Positions 1-12,830 of a stretch of DNA of 64,000 nucleotides are shown piece by piece. Positions within the stretch are counted from its first letter, which is position 1. Each line of letters begins with the position of its first letter. Source of the stretch: Atherix ibis (lineage: Eukaryota; Arthropoda; Insecta; Diptera; Athericidae); NCBI GenBank assembly GCA_958298945.1, contig CATQJD010000111.1, forward strand, positions 186,001 through 250,000. Direction: 5' to 3'. A program made the translations under genes and the position numbers. The notes under the pieces are model-generated. The model was not told where the DNA came from. It ran no database searches and saw only the letters and a list, made by a program, of their open reading frames with translations.

Positions 1-75
1 TTCATATTAATATTAAACATACTACTTCATCTTCCTCTTAAACATACTACTTCATATGCGTCTTAAACATAATAC
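1..75. repeat. A-plain-G cassette at the left edge (TTAATATTAA then ATGCGTC)
   Basis: The first three monomers form a recurrent cassette: a monomer in which CCTC is replaced to give the perfect palindrome TTAATATTAA (7-16), one near-plain monomer, and a monomer with ATGCGTC in place of ATTCCTC (56-62). The third ends CATAATAC rather than CATACTAC, as many G monomers or their followers do. The same A-plain-G order, 50 bp from A to G, recurs for example near 9,206/9,257, 19,251/19,302, 20,698/20,747, 34,212/34,265 and 63,929/63,979. It is the most regular landmark in the array and carries one of its few CpG dinucleotides. Confidence 0.9.
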
Positions 76-870
76 TTCATATTCCTCTTAAACATAATAC
101 TTCATATTCCTCTTAAACATACTACTTCATATTCCTCTTAAATATACTACTTCATATTCCTCTTAAACATACTACTTCATAATCCTCTTCAACATACTAC
201 TTCATATTCCTCTTAAACATGCTACTTCATATTATTCTTAAACATACTACTTCATATTCCTCTTAAATATACTACTTCATATTCCTCTTAAATATACTAC
301 TTCATATTCCTCTTAAATATACTACTTCATATTCCTCTTAAATATACTACTTCATATTCCTCTTAAACGTACTACTTCATAATGATCTTAAACATCCTCC
401 TTCATATTCCTCTTAAATATACTACTTCATATTCCTCTTAAACATACTACTTCATATTCCTCTTAAACATACTACTTCATATTTCTCTTAAATATACTAC
501 TTTATATTCCTCTTAAACATACTTTTTGATATTCCTCTTAAACATAATACTTCATATTCCTCTTAAACATACTACTTCATATTCCTCTTAAACATACTAC
601 TTCATATTCCTCTTAAACATACTACTTCATATTCCTCTTAAACTTACTACTTCATATTTCTGTTAAATATACTACTTCATATTCCTCTTAAATATACTAC
701 TTCATATTTCTCTTAAATATGCTACTTCGTATTTCTCTTAAATATACTACTTCATATTCCTCTTAAATATACTACTTAATATCCTCTTAAACATACTACT
801 TCATATTCCTCTTAAACATACTACTTCATATTTCTGTTAAATATACTACTTCATATTCCTCTTAATTATA

Positions 871-1760
871 CTACTTCATATTCCTCTTAAATATACTACT
901 TCGTATTCCTCTTAAATATACTACTTCATATTCCTCTTAAATATACTACTTCATATTCCTCTTAAACATACTACTTCATATTCCTCTTAAACATACTACT
1001 TCATATTCCTTTTAAACATACTACTTCATAATCCTCTTACACATACTACTGCATACTACTTCATATTCCTTTTAAACATACTACTTCATATTCCTCTTAA
1101 ACATACTACTTCATATTCATCTTAAACATATTATTTCATATTCCTCTTAAACATACTACCTCATATTCCTCTCAAATATACTTCTTCATATTCTTCTTAA
1201 ATATAATACTTCATATTCCTCTTAAATATACTACTTCATATTCCTCGTAAATATACTACTTAATATTCCTCTTAAATATGCTACTTCATATTCCTCTTAA
1301 ACATACTACTTCATATTCCTCTTAAACATACTACTTCATATTACTCTTAAATATACTACTTCATATTACTCTTAAACATACTACTTCATATTCCTCTTAA
1401 ACATACTACTTCATATTCCTCTTAAACATACTACTTCATATTCCTCTTAAACATACTACTTCATATTCGTCTTAAATATACTACTTCATATTCCTCTTAA
1501 ATATACTACTTCATATTCCTCTTAAATATACTACTTCATATTCCTCTTAAATATACTACTTCATATTCCTCTTAAATATACTAATTCATATTCCTCTTAA
1601 ACATACTACTTCATATTCCTCTTAAATATACTATTTCATATTACTCTTAAACATACTACTTCTTATTCCTCTTAAACATACTACTTCATATTCCACTGAA
1701 ACATATGATACTACTTCATATTCCTCTTAAACATACTACTTCATATTCCTCTTAAACATA
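871..1760. repeat. Segmental tandem duplication, copy 1 (offset 890, then 865)
   Basis: This block is followed directly by its own copy at 1,761-2,625. Matching landmarks are TTCGTATT at 901 and 1,791, the register-breaking 10-bp insertion ACTGCATACTAC near 1,049 and 1,939, CTACCTCA at 1,156 and 2,021, and the 5-bp insertion after TTCCACTGAAAC at 1,691 and 2,556. The offset falls from 890 to 865 between 1,040 and 1,156, so copy 2 lost exactly one monomer. The upstream boundary is set by CTTAATTATA at 861, which has no counterpart before copy 2. Confidence 0.85.
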
Positions 1761-2625
1761 CTACTTCATATTCCTCTTAAATATACTACTTCGTATTCCT
1801 CTTAAATATACTACTTCATATTCCTCTTAAATATACTACTTCATATTCCTCTTAAACATACTACTTCATATTCCTCTTAAACATACTACTTCATATTCCT
1901 TTTAAACATACTACTTCATAATCCTCTTACACATACTACTGCATACTACTTCATATTCCTTTTAAACATACTACTTCATATTCCTCTTAAACATACTAAT
2001 TCATATTCCTCTTAAACATACTACCTCATATTCCTCTCAAATATACTTCTTCATATTCTTCTTAAATATAATACTTCATATTCCTCTTAAATATACTACT
2101 TCATATTCCTCGTAAATATACTACTTAATATTCGTCTTAAATATGCTACTTCATATTCCTCTTAAACATACTACTTCATATTCCTCTTAAACATACTACT
2201 TCATATTACTTTTAAATATACTACTTCATATTACTCTTAAACATACTACTTCATATTCCTCTTAAACATACTACTTCATATTCCTCTTAAACATACTACT
2301 TCATATTCCTCTTAAACATACTACTTCATATTCGTCTTAAATATACTACTTCATATTCCTCTTAAATATACTACTTCATATTCCTCTTAAATATACTACT
2401 TCATATTCCTCTTAAATATACTACTTCATATTCCTCTTAAATATACTAATTCATATTCCTCTTAAACATACTACTTCATATTCCTCTTAAATATACTACT
2501 TAATATTACTCTTAAACATACTACTTCTTATTCCTCTTAAACATACTACTTCATATTCCACTGAAACATATGATACTACTTCATATTCCTCTTAAACATA
2601 CTACTTCATATTCCTCTTAAACATA
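1761..2625. repeat. Segmental tandem duplication, copy 2 (one monomer shorter)
   Basis: This is the second copy of 871-1,760. It shares the 10-bp and 5-bp insertions with copy 1, so both arose before the duplication. It lacks one monomer relative to copy 1 (offset 890 upstream, 865 downstream). Its right part, from about 2,121, was itself copied again to 3,301-4,140. Confidence 0.83.
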
Positions 2626-2960
2626 CTACTTCATATTCCTATTTAATATACTACTTCATATTCCTCTTAAATATACTACTTCATATTCCTCTTAAATATA
2701 CTACTTCATATTCCTCTTAAACATACTACTTCATATTCCTCTTAAACATACTACTTCATATTCCTCTTTAACATACTTCTTCATATTCCTCTTAAACATA
2801 CTATTTCATATTCCTCTTAAATATACTACTTCATATTCATCTTAAATATACTACTTCATATTCCTCTTAAATATACTACTTCATATTCCTCTTAAATATA
2901 CTACTTCATATTCCTCTTAAATATACTACTTCATATTCCTCTTAAATATACTACTTCATA
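2121..2960. repeat. Source block of a 1,180-bp-offset duplication
   Basis: About 840 bp here recur at 3,301-4,140. CTACTTAATATTCGTC occurs at 2,121 and 3,301, the TTCCACTGAAAC +5 insertion at 2,556 and 3,736, CCTATTTAATATAC around 2,641 and 3,821, and ATTCATCTTAAATA at about 2,836 and 4,016. All are exactly 1,180 bp apart. The copies diverge after 2,960 and 4,140, where ATTACTC faces ATTCCTTTT. Confidence 0.83.
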
Positions 2961-3300
2961 TTCCTCTTAAACATACTACTTCATATTACTCTTAAATATA
3001 CTACTTCATATTACTCTTAAACATACTACTTCATATTCCTCTTAAACATACTACTTCATATTCCTCTTAAACATACTACTTCATATTCCTCTTAAACATA
3101 CTACTTCATATTCGTCTTAAATATACTACTTCATATTCCTCTTAAATATACTACTTCATATTCCTCTTAAATATACTACTTCATATTCCTCTTAAATATA
3201 CTACTTCATATTCCTCTTAAATATACTACTTCATATTCCTCTTAAATATACTAATTCATATTCCTCTTAAACATACTACTTCATATTCCTCTTAATCATA

Positions 3301-4140
3301 CTACTTAATATTCGTCTTAAATATGCTACTTCATATTCCTCTTAAACATACTACTTCATATTCCTCTTAAACATACTACTTCATATTACTCTTAAATATA
3401 CTGCTTCATATTACTCTTAAACATATTACTTCATATTCCTCTTAAACATACTACTTCATATTCCTCTTAAACATACTACTTCATATTCCTCTTAAACATA
3501 CTACTTCATATTCGTCTTAAATATACTACTTCATATTCCTCTTAAATATACTACTTCATATTCCTCTTAAATATACTACTTCATATTCCTCTTAAATATA
3601 CTACTTCATATTCCTCTTAAATATACTAATTCATATTCCTCTTAAACATACTACTTCATATTCCTCTTAAATATACTACTTCATATTACTCTTAAACATA
3701 CTACTTCTTATTCCTCTTAAACATACTACTTCATATTCCACTGAAACATATGATACTACTTCATATTCCTCTTAAACATACTACTTCATATTCCTCTTAA
3801 ACATACTACTTCATATTCCTATTTAATATACTACTTCATATTCCTCTTAAATATACTACTTCATATTCCTCTTAAATATACTACTTCATATTCCTCTTAA
3901 ACATACTACTTCATATTCCTCTTAGACATACTACTTCATATTCCTCTTAAACATACTACTTCATATTCCTCTTAAACATACTATTTCATATTCCTCTTAA
4001 ATATACTACTTCATATTCATCTTAAATATACTACTTCATATTCCTCTTAAATATACTACTTCATATTCCTCTTAAATATACTACTTCATATTCCTCTTAA
4101 ATATACTACTTCATATTCCTCTTAAATATACTACTTCATA
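3301..4140. repeat. Copy of 2,121-2,960 (offset 1,180)
   Basis: This is colinear with 2,121-2,960 at 1,180 bp, including the 5-bp insertion at 3,736 and the CCTATTTAATA monomer at 3,821. It overlaps the start of the larger block that recurs at offset 2,926 (3,395-5,895 to 6,321-8,821), so at least two rounds of duplication are layered here. Confidence 0.82.
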
Positions 4141-5895
4141 TTCCTCTTAAACATACTACTTCATATTCCTTTTAAACATACTACTTCATATTCCTCTCAA
4201 ACCAACTACTTCATATTCCTCTTAAACATACTACTTCATATTCTTCTTAAATATACTACTTCATATTCATCTTAAACATACTACTTCATATTCTTCTTAA
4301 ACATACTACTTCATATTCCTCTTAAACATACTACTTCATATTCCTCTAAAACATACTACTTCATACTTCATATTCCTCTTAAACATACTACTTCATATGC
4401 GTCTTAAACATAATACTTCATATTCCTCTTAAACATAATACTTCATATTCCTCTTAAACATACTACTTCATATTCCTCTTAAACATACTACTTCATATTC
4501 CTCTTAAACATACTTCTTCATATTAGTATTAAACATACTACTTCATATTCCTCTTAAACATACTACTTCATATGCGTCTTAAACATAATACTTCATATTC
4601 CTCTTAAACATAATACTTCATATTCCTCTTAAACATACTACTTCATATTCCTCTTAAATATACTACTTCATATTCCTCTTAAACATACTACTTCATATTC
4701 CTCTTCAACATACTACTTCATATTCCTCTTAAACATACTACTTCATATTATTCTTAAACATACTACTTCATATTCCTCTTAAATATACTACTTCATATTC
4801 CTCTTAAATATACTACTTCATATTCCTCTTAAATATACTACTTCATATTCCTCTTAAATATACTACTTCATATTCCTCTTAAACGTACTACTTCATAATG
4901 ATCTTAAACATCCTCCTTCATATTCCTCTTAAATATACTACTTCATATTCCTCTTAAACATACTGCTTCATATTCCTCTTAAACATACTACTTCATATTT
5001 CTCTTAAATATACTACTTCATATTCCTCTTAAACATACTTTTTCATATTCCTCTTAAACATAATACTTCATATTCCTCTTAAACATACTACTTCATATTC
5101 CTCTTAAACATACTACTTCATATTCCTCTTATACATACTACTTCATATTCCTCTTAAACATACTACTTCATATTAATATTAATCATACTACTTCATATTC
5201 CTCTTAAACATACTACTTCATATGCGTCTTAAACATACTACTTCATATTCCTCTTAAATATACTACTTCATATTCCTCTTAAATATACTACTTCATATTC
5301 CTCTTAAACATACTACCTAATATTCCTTTTAAACATACTACTTCATATTCCTCTCAAACCAACTACTTCATATTCCTCTTAAACATACTACTTCATATTC
5401 TTCTTAAATATACTACTTCATATTCATCTTAAACATACTACTTCATATTCTTCTTAAACATACTACTTCATATTCCTCTTAAACATACTACTTCATATTC
5501 CTCTAAAACATACTACTTCATACTTCATATTCCTCTTAAACATACTACTTCATATGCGTCTTAAACATAATACTTCATATTCCTCTTAAACATAATACTT
5601 CATATTCCTCTTAAACATACTACTTCATATTCCTCTTAAACATACTACTTCATATTCCTCTTAAACATACTTCTTTATATTAGTATTAAACATACTACTT
5701 CATATTCCTCTTAAACATACTACTTCATATGCGTCTTAAACATAATACTTCATATTCCTCTTAAACATAATACTTCATATTCCTCTTAAACATACTACTT
5801 CATATTCCTCTTAAATATACTTCTTCATATTCCTCTTAAACATACTACTTCATATTCCTCTTCAACATACTACTTCATATTCCTCTTAAACATAC
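3395..5895. repeat. 2.5 kb segmental duplication, copy 1 (offset 2,926)
   Basis: About 2.5 kb (100 monomers) recurs at 6,321-8,821. Landmarks 2,926 bp apart include CTAATTCA (3,626/6,552), the TTCCACTGAAAC +5 insertion (3,736/6,662), CCTATTTAATA (3,821/6,747), the 7-bp insertions TTCATACTTCAT (4,361/7,287 and 5,518/8,444) and ATAATGATC (4,895/7,821). The offset is 116 monomers plus 26 bp, the sum of one 5-bp and three 7-bp insertions between corresponding points. The right boundary lies where ATTCTTCTT faces ATTATTCTT. Confidence 0.87.
5441..5755. repeat. 457-bp tandem repeat, copy 1
   Basis: This segment recurs at 5,898-6,212, exactly 457 bp on: 18 monomers plus the 7-bp insertion TTCATAC. 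The insertion occurs at 5,518 and 5,975, and the rare TAGTATTAAA monomer at 5,681 and 6,138. The extra copy explains why the 7-bp insertion appears three times between 4.3 and 6.0 kb but only twice in the 2,926-bp-shifted block. Confidence 0.84.
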
Positions 5896-5897
5896 TA

Positions 5898-6212
5898 CTT
5901 CATATTCTTCTTAAACATACTACTTCATATTCCTCTTAAACATACTACTTCATATTCCTCTAAAACATACTACTTCATACTTCATATTCCTCTTAAACAT
6001 ACTACTTCATATGCGTCTTAAACATAATACTTCATATTCCTCTTAAACATAATACTTCATATTCCTCTTAAACATACTACTTCATATTCCTCTTAAACAT
6101 ACTACTTCATATTCCTCTTAAACATACTTCTTCATATTAGTATTAAACATACTACTTCATATTCCTCTTAAACATACTACTTCATATGCGTCTTAAACAT
6201 AATACTTCATAT
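5898..6212. repeat. 457-bp tandem repeat, copy 2 (partial)
   Basis: This repeats 5,441-5,755 with the 7-bp insertion (5,975), two ATGCGTC monomers (6,011 and 6,187) and TAGTATTAAA (6,138). After about 6,212 the sequence changes and leads into the second 2.5 kb copy at 6,321, so this is the junction between two large duplicated blocks. Confidence 0.82.
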
Positions 6213-6320
6213 TCCTCTTAAACATACTACTTCATATTCCTCTTAAACATACTACTTCATATTCCTCGTAAATATACTACTTCATATTCCTCTTAAACAT
6301 ACTACTTCATATTCCTCTTA

Positions 6321-8821
6321 AATATACTACTTCATATTACTCTTAAACATATTACTTCATATTCCTCTTAAACATACTACTTCATATTCCTCTTAAACAT
6401 ACTACTTCATATTCCTCTTAAACATACTACTTCATATTCGTCTTAAATATACTACTTCACATTCCTCTTAAATATACTACTTCATATTCCTCTTAAATAT
6501 ACTACTTCATATTCCTCTTAAATATACTACTTCATATTCCTCTTAAATATACTAATTCATATTCCTCTTAAACATACTACTTCATATTCCTCTTAAATAT
6601 ACTACTTCATATTACTCTTAAACATACTACTTCTTATTTCTCTTAAACATACTACTTCATATTCCACTGAAACATATGATACTACTTCATATTCCTCTTA
6701 AACATACTACTTCATATTCCTCTTAAACATACTACTTCATATTCCTATTTAATATACTACTTCATATTCCTCTTAAATATACTACTTCATATTCCTCTTA
6801 AATATACTACTTCATATTCCTCTTAAACATACTACTTCATATTCGTCTTAAACATACTACTTCATATTCCTCTTAAACATACTACTTCATATTCCTCTTA
6901 AACATACTATTTCATTTTCCTCTTAAATATACTACTTCATATTCATCTTAAATATACTACTTCATATTCCTCTTAAATATACTACTTCATATTTCTCTTA
7001 AATATACTACTTCATAATCCTCTTAAATATACTACTTCATATTCCTCTTAAATATACTACTTCATATTCCTCTTAAACATACTACTTCATATTCCTTTTA
7101 AACATACTACTTCATATTCCTCTCAAACCAACTACTTCATATTCCTCTTAAACATACTACTTCATATTCTTCTTAAATATACTACTTCATATTCATCTTA
7201 AACATACTACTTCATATTCTTCTTAAACATACTACTTCATATTCCTCTTAAACATACTACTTCATATTCCTCTAAAACATACTACTTCATACTTCATATT
7301 CCTCTTAAACATACTACTTCATATGCGTCTTAAACATAATACTTCATATTCCTCTTAAACATAATACTTCATATTCCTCTTAAACATACTACTTCATATT
7401 CCTCTTAAACATACTACTTCATATTCCCCTTAAACATACTTCTTCATATTAGTATTAAACATACTACTTCATATTCCTCTTAAACATACTACTTCATATG
7501 CGTCTTAAACATAATACTTCATATTCCTCTTAAACATAATACTTCATATTCCTCTTAAACATACTACTTCATATTCCTCTTAAATATACTACTTCATATT
7601 CCTCTTAAACATACTACTTCATATTCCTCTTCAACATACTACTTCATATTCCTCTTAAATATACTACTTCATATTATTCTTAAACATACTACTTCATATT
7701 CCTCTTAAATATACTACTTCATATTCCTCTTAAATATACTACTTCATATTCCTCTTAAATATACTACTTCATATTCCTCTTAAATATACTACTTCATATT
7801 CCTCTTAAACGTACTACTTCATAATGATCTTAAACATCCTCCTTCATATTCCTCTTAAATATACTACTTCATATTCCTCTTAAACATACTGCTTCATATT
7901 CCTCTTAAACATACTACTTCATATTTCTCTTAAATATACTACTTCATATTCCTCTTAAACATACTTTTTCATATTCCTCTTAAACATAATACTTCATATT
8001 CCTCTTAAACATACTACTTCATATTCCTCTTAAACATACTACTTCATATTCCTCTTATACATACTACTTCATATTCCTCTTAAACATACTACTTCATATT
8101 AATATTAAACATACTACTTCATATTCCTCTTAAACATACTACTTCATATGCGTCTTAAACATACTACTTCATATTCCTCTTAAATATACTACTTCATATT
8201 CCTCTTAAATATACTACTTCATATTCCTCTTAAACATACTACTTCATATTCCTTTTAAACATACTACTTCATATTCCTCTCAAACCAACTACTTCATATT
8301 CCTCTTAAACATACTACTTCATATTCTTCTTAAATATACTACTTCATATTCATCTTAAACATACTATTTCATATTCTTCTTAAACATACTACTTCATATT
8401 CCTCTTAAACATACTACTTCATATTCCTCTAAAACATACTACTTCATACTTCATATTCCTCTTAAACATACTACTTCATATGCGTCTTAAACATAATACT
8501 TCATATTCCTCTTAAACATAATACTTCATATTCCTCTTAAACATACTACTTCATATTCCTCTTAAACATACTACTTCATATTCCTCTTAAACATACTTCT
8601 TCATATTAGTATTAAACATACTACTTCATATTCCTCTTAAACATACTACTTCATATGCGTCTTAAACATAATACTTCATATTCCTCTTAAACATAATACT
8701 TCATATTCCTCTTAAACATACTACTTCATATTCCTCTTAAATATACTACTTCATATTCCTCTTAAACATACTACTTCATATTCCTCTTCAACATACTACT
8801 TCATATTCCTCTTAAACATAC
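6321..8821. repeat. 2.5 kb segmental duplication, copy 2 (offset 2,926)
   Basis: This is colinear with 3,395-5,895. It carries the 5-bp insertion at 6,662, both 7-bp insertions (7,287 and 8,444) and the marker series T (7,821), ACTTTTTCAT (about 7,970), A (8,100) and G (8,150) in the order of copy 1. A few private substitutions separate the copies, for example CCCCTTAAAC near 7,426. Confidence 0.87.
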
Positions 8822-9940
8822 TACTTCATATTATTCTTAAACATACTACTTCATATTCCTCTTAAATATACTACTTCATATTCCTCTTAAATATACTACT
8901 TCATATTCCTCTTAAATATACTACTTCATATTCCTCTTAAATATACTACTTCATATTCCTCTTAAACGTACTACTTCATAATGATCTTAAACATCCTCCT
9001 TCATATTCCTCTTAAATATACTACTTCATATTCCTCTTAAACATACTGCTTCATATTCCTCTTAAACATAATTTTTCATATTCCTCTTAAACATAAAACT
9101 TCATATTCCTCTTAAACATACTACTTCATATTCCTCTTAAACATACTACTTCATATTCCTCTTATACATACTACTTCATATTCCTCTTAAACATACTACT
9201 TCATATTAATATTAAACATACTACTTCATATTCCTCTTAAACATACTACTTCATATGCGTCTTAAACATACTACTTCATATTCCTCTTAAACATATTACT
9301 TCATATTCGTTTTAAACATACTACTTCATATTACTCTTAAACATACAACTTCATATTCGTCTTAAACATACTACTTCATATTCCTCTTAAATATACTACT
9401 TCATATTCCTCGTAAATATACTACTTCATATTCCTCTTAAAAATACTACTTCATATTCCTCTTAAACATACTACTTCATATTCCCTTTAAACATACTACT
9501 TCATATTCCTCTTAAACATACTACTTCATATTCCGCTTAAACATACTACTTCATATTCCTCTTAAATATACTACTTTATATTCCCCTTAAATATACTACT
9601 TCATATTCCTCTTAAACATACTACTTCATATTCCTCTTAAATATACTAATTCATATTCCTCTTAAACATACTACTTCATATTCCTCTTAAATATACTACT
9701 TCATATTACTCTTAAACATACTACTTCTTATTCCTCTTAAACATACTACTTCATATTCCACTGAAACATATGATACTACTTCATATTCCTCTTAAACATA
9801 CTACTTCATATTCCTCTTAAACATACTACTTCATATTCCTATTTAATATACTACTTCATATTCCTCTTAAATATACAACTTCATATTCCTCTTAAATATA
9901 CTACTTCATATTCCTCTTAAACATACTACTTCATATTCCT
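8801..9940. repeat. Block repeated at offset 2,530, then 2,505
   Basis: About 1.14 kb recurs at 11,331-12,445. ATTATTCTT lies at 8,831 and 11,361 and ATGATC at 8,981 and 11,511 (offset 2,530). After one monomer is dropped the offset is 2,505: TTAATATTAA 9,206/11,711, ATGCGTC about 9,256/11,761, ATTCGTTTT 9,306/11,811 and the TTCCACTGAAAC +5 insertion 9,756/12,261. The 2,505 offset is 100 monomers plus the single 5-bp insertion. Confidence 0.84.
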
Positions 9941-11270
9941 CTTAAACATACTACTTCATATTCCTCTTAAACATACTACTTCATATTCCTCTTAAACATA
10001 CTATTTCATATTCCTCTTAAATATACTCCTTCATATTCATCTTAAATATACTACTTCATATTCCTCTTAAATATACTAATTCATATTCCTCTTAAATATA
10101 CTACTTCATATTCCTCTTAAATATACTACTTCATATTCCTCTTAAATATACTACTTCATATTCCTCTTAAACATACTACTTCATATTCCTTTTAAACATA
10201 CTACTTCATATTCCTCTCAAACAAACTACTTCATATTCCTCTTAAACATACTACTTCATATTCTTCTTAAATATACTACTTCATATTCATCTTAAATATA
10301 CTACTTCATATTCCTCTTAAATATACCACTTCATATTCCTCTTAAATATACTACTTGATATTCCTCTTAAATATACTACTTCATATTCCTCTTAAATATA
10401 CTACTTCATATTCCTCTAAAACGTACTACTTCATAATGATCTTAAACATACTCCTTCATATTCCTCTTAAATATACTACTTCATATTCCTCTTAAACATA
10501 CTACTTCATATTCCTCTTAAGCATACTACTTCATATTCCTCTTAAATATACTACTTCATATTCCTCTTAAACATACTTTTTCATATTCCTCTTAAACATA
10601 AGACTTCATATTCCTCTTAAACATACTACTTCATATTCTTCTTAAACATACTATTTCATATTCCTCTTAAACATACTACTTCATATTCCTCTTAAACATA
10701 CTACTTCATATTCCTCTAAAACATACTTCTTCATATTAATATTAAACATACTACTTCATATTCCTCTTAAACATACTACTTCATATGCGTCTTAAACATA
10801 ATACTTCATATTCCTCTTAAACATAATACTTCATATTCCTCTTAAACATACTACTTCATATTCCTCTTAAATATACTATTTCATATTCCTCTTAATAATA
10901 CTACTTCATATTCCTCTTCAACATACTTCTTCATATTCCTCTTAAACAAACTACTTCATATTATTCTTAAACATACTACTTCATATTCCTCTTAAATATA
11001 CTACTTCATATTCCTCTTAAATATACTACTTCATATTCCTCTTAAATATACTACTTCATATTCCTCTTAAATATACTACTTCATATTCCTCTTAAACGTA
11101 CTACTTCATAATGATCTTAAACATCCTCCTTCATATTCCTCTTAAATATACTACTTCATATTCCTCTTAAACATACTGCTTCATATTCCTCTTAAGCATA
11201 CTACTTCATATTTCTCTTAAATATACTACTTCATATTCCTCTTAAACATACTTTTTCATATTCCTCTTAA
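9271..11270. repeat. 2.0 kb segmental duplication, copy 1 (offset 3,560)
   Basis: Two kilobases recur at 12,831-14,830, exactly 3,560 bp on. Matching landmarks are ATTCGTTTT (9,306/12,866), the +5 insertion (9,756/13,316), CTCTCAAACAAAC (10,211/13,771), CTACTTGATA (10,351/13,911), ATGCGTC (10,786/14,346), CTCTTCAAC (10,913/14,473) and ATGATC (11,111/14,671). The copies separate where AAATATACTAC at 11,271 faces AAACATAATAC at 14,831. Confidence 0.88.
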
Positions 11271-11330
11271 ATATACTACTTCATATTCCTTTTAAACATA
11301 CTACTTCATATTCCTCTGCAACATACTACT

Positions 11331-12445
11331 TCATATTCCTCTTAAACATACTACTTCATATTATTCTTAAACATACTACTTCATATTCCTCTTAAATATA
11401 CTACTTCATATTCCTCTTAAATATACTACTTCATATTCCTCTTAAATATACTACTTCATATTCCTCTTAAATATACTACTTCATATTCCTCTTAAACGTA
11501 CTACTTCATAATGATCTTAAACATCCTCCTTCATATTTCTCTTAAATATACTACTTCATATTCCTCTTAAACATACTTTTTCATATTCCTCTTAAACATA
11601 ATACTTCATATTCCTCTTAAACATACTACTTCATATTCCTCTTAAACATACTACTTCATATTCCTCTTATACATACTACTTCATATTCCTCTTAAACATA
11701 CTACTTCATATTAATATTAAACATACTACTTCATATTTCTCTTAAACATACTACTTCATATGCGTCTTAAACATACTACTTCATATTCCTCTTAAACATA
11801 TTACTTCATATTCGTTTTAAACATACTACTTCATATTACTCTTAAACATACAACTTCATATTCGTCTTAAACATACTACTTCATATTCCTCTTAAATATA
11901 CTACTTCATATTCCTCGTAAATATACTACTTCATAATCCTCTTAAAAATACTACTTCATATTCCTCTTAAACATACTACTTCATATTCCTTTTAAACATA
12001 CTACTTCATATTCCTCTTAAACATACTACTTCATATTGAGCTTAAACATACTACTTCATATTCCTCTTAAATATACTACTTTATATTCCCCTTAAATATA
12101 CTACTTCATATTCCTCTTAAACATACTACTTCATATTCCTCTTAAATATACTAATTCATATTCCTCTTAAACATACTACATCATATTCCTCTTAAATATA
12201 CTACTTCATATTACTCTTAAACATACTACTTCTTATTCCTCTTAAACATACTACTTCATATTCCACTGAAACATATGATACTACTTCATATTCCTCTTAA
12301 ACATACTACTTCATATTCCTCTTAAACATACTACTTCATATTCCTATTTAATATACTACTTCATATTCCTCTTAAATATACTACTTCATATTCCTCTTAA
12401 ATATACTACTTCATATTCCTCTTAAACATACTACTTCATATTCCT
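11331..12445. repeat. Copy of 8,801-9,940
   Basis: This is colinear with 8,801-9,940 with one fewer monomer near 11,560. A private change is ATTGAGCTT near 12,037, where the other copies have ATTCCGCTT. The left part also resembles 10,931-11,260 at offset 400 (ATTATTCTT at 10,961 and 11,361), so it is a mosaic junction. Confidence 0.8.
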
Positions 12446-12830
12446 CTTAAATATACTACTTCATATTCCTCTTAAATATACTACTTCATATTCCTCTTAA
12501 ATATACTACTTCATATTCCTCTTAAATATACTACTTCATATTCGTCTTAAATATACTACTTCATATTCCTCTTAAATATACTACTTCATATTCCTCTTAA
12601 ACATACTACTTCATATTCCTTTTAAACATACTACTTCATATTCCTCTCAAACAAACTACTTCATATTCCTCTTAAACATACTACTTCATATTCTTCTTAA
12701 ATATACTACTTCATATTCATCTTAAATATACTACTTCATATTCCTCTTAAATATACTACTTCATATTCCTCTTAAATATACTACTTGATATTCCTCTTAA
12801 ATATACTACTTCATATTCCTCTTAAATATA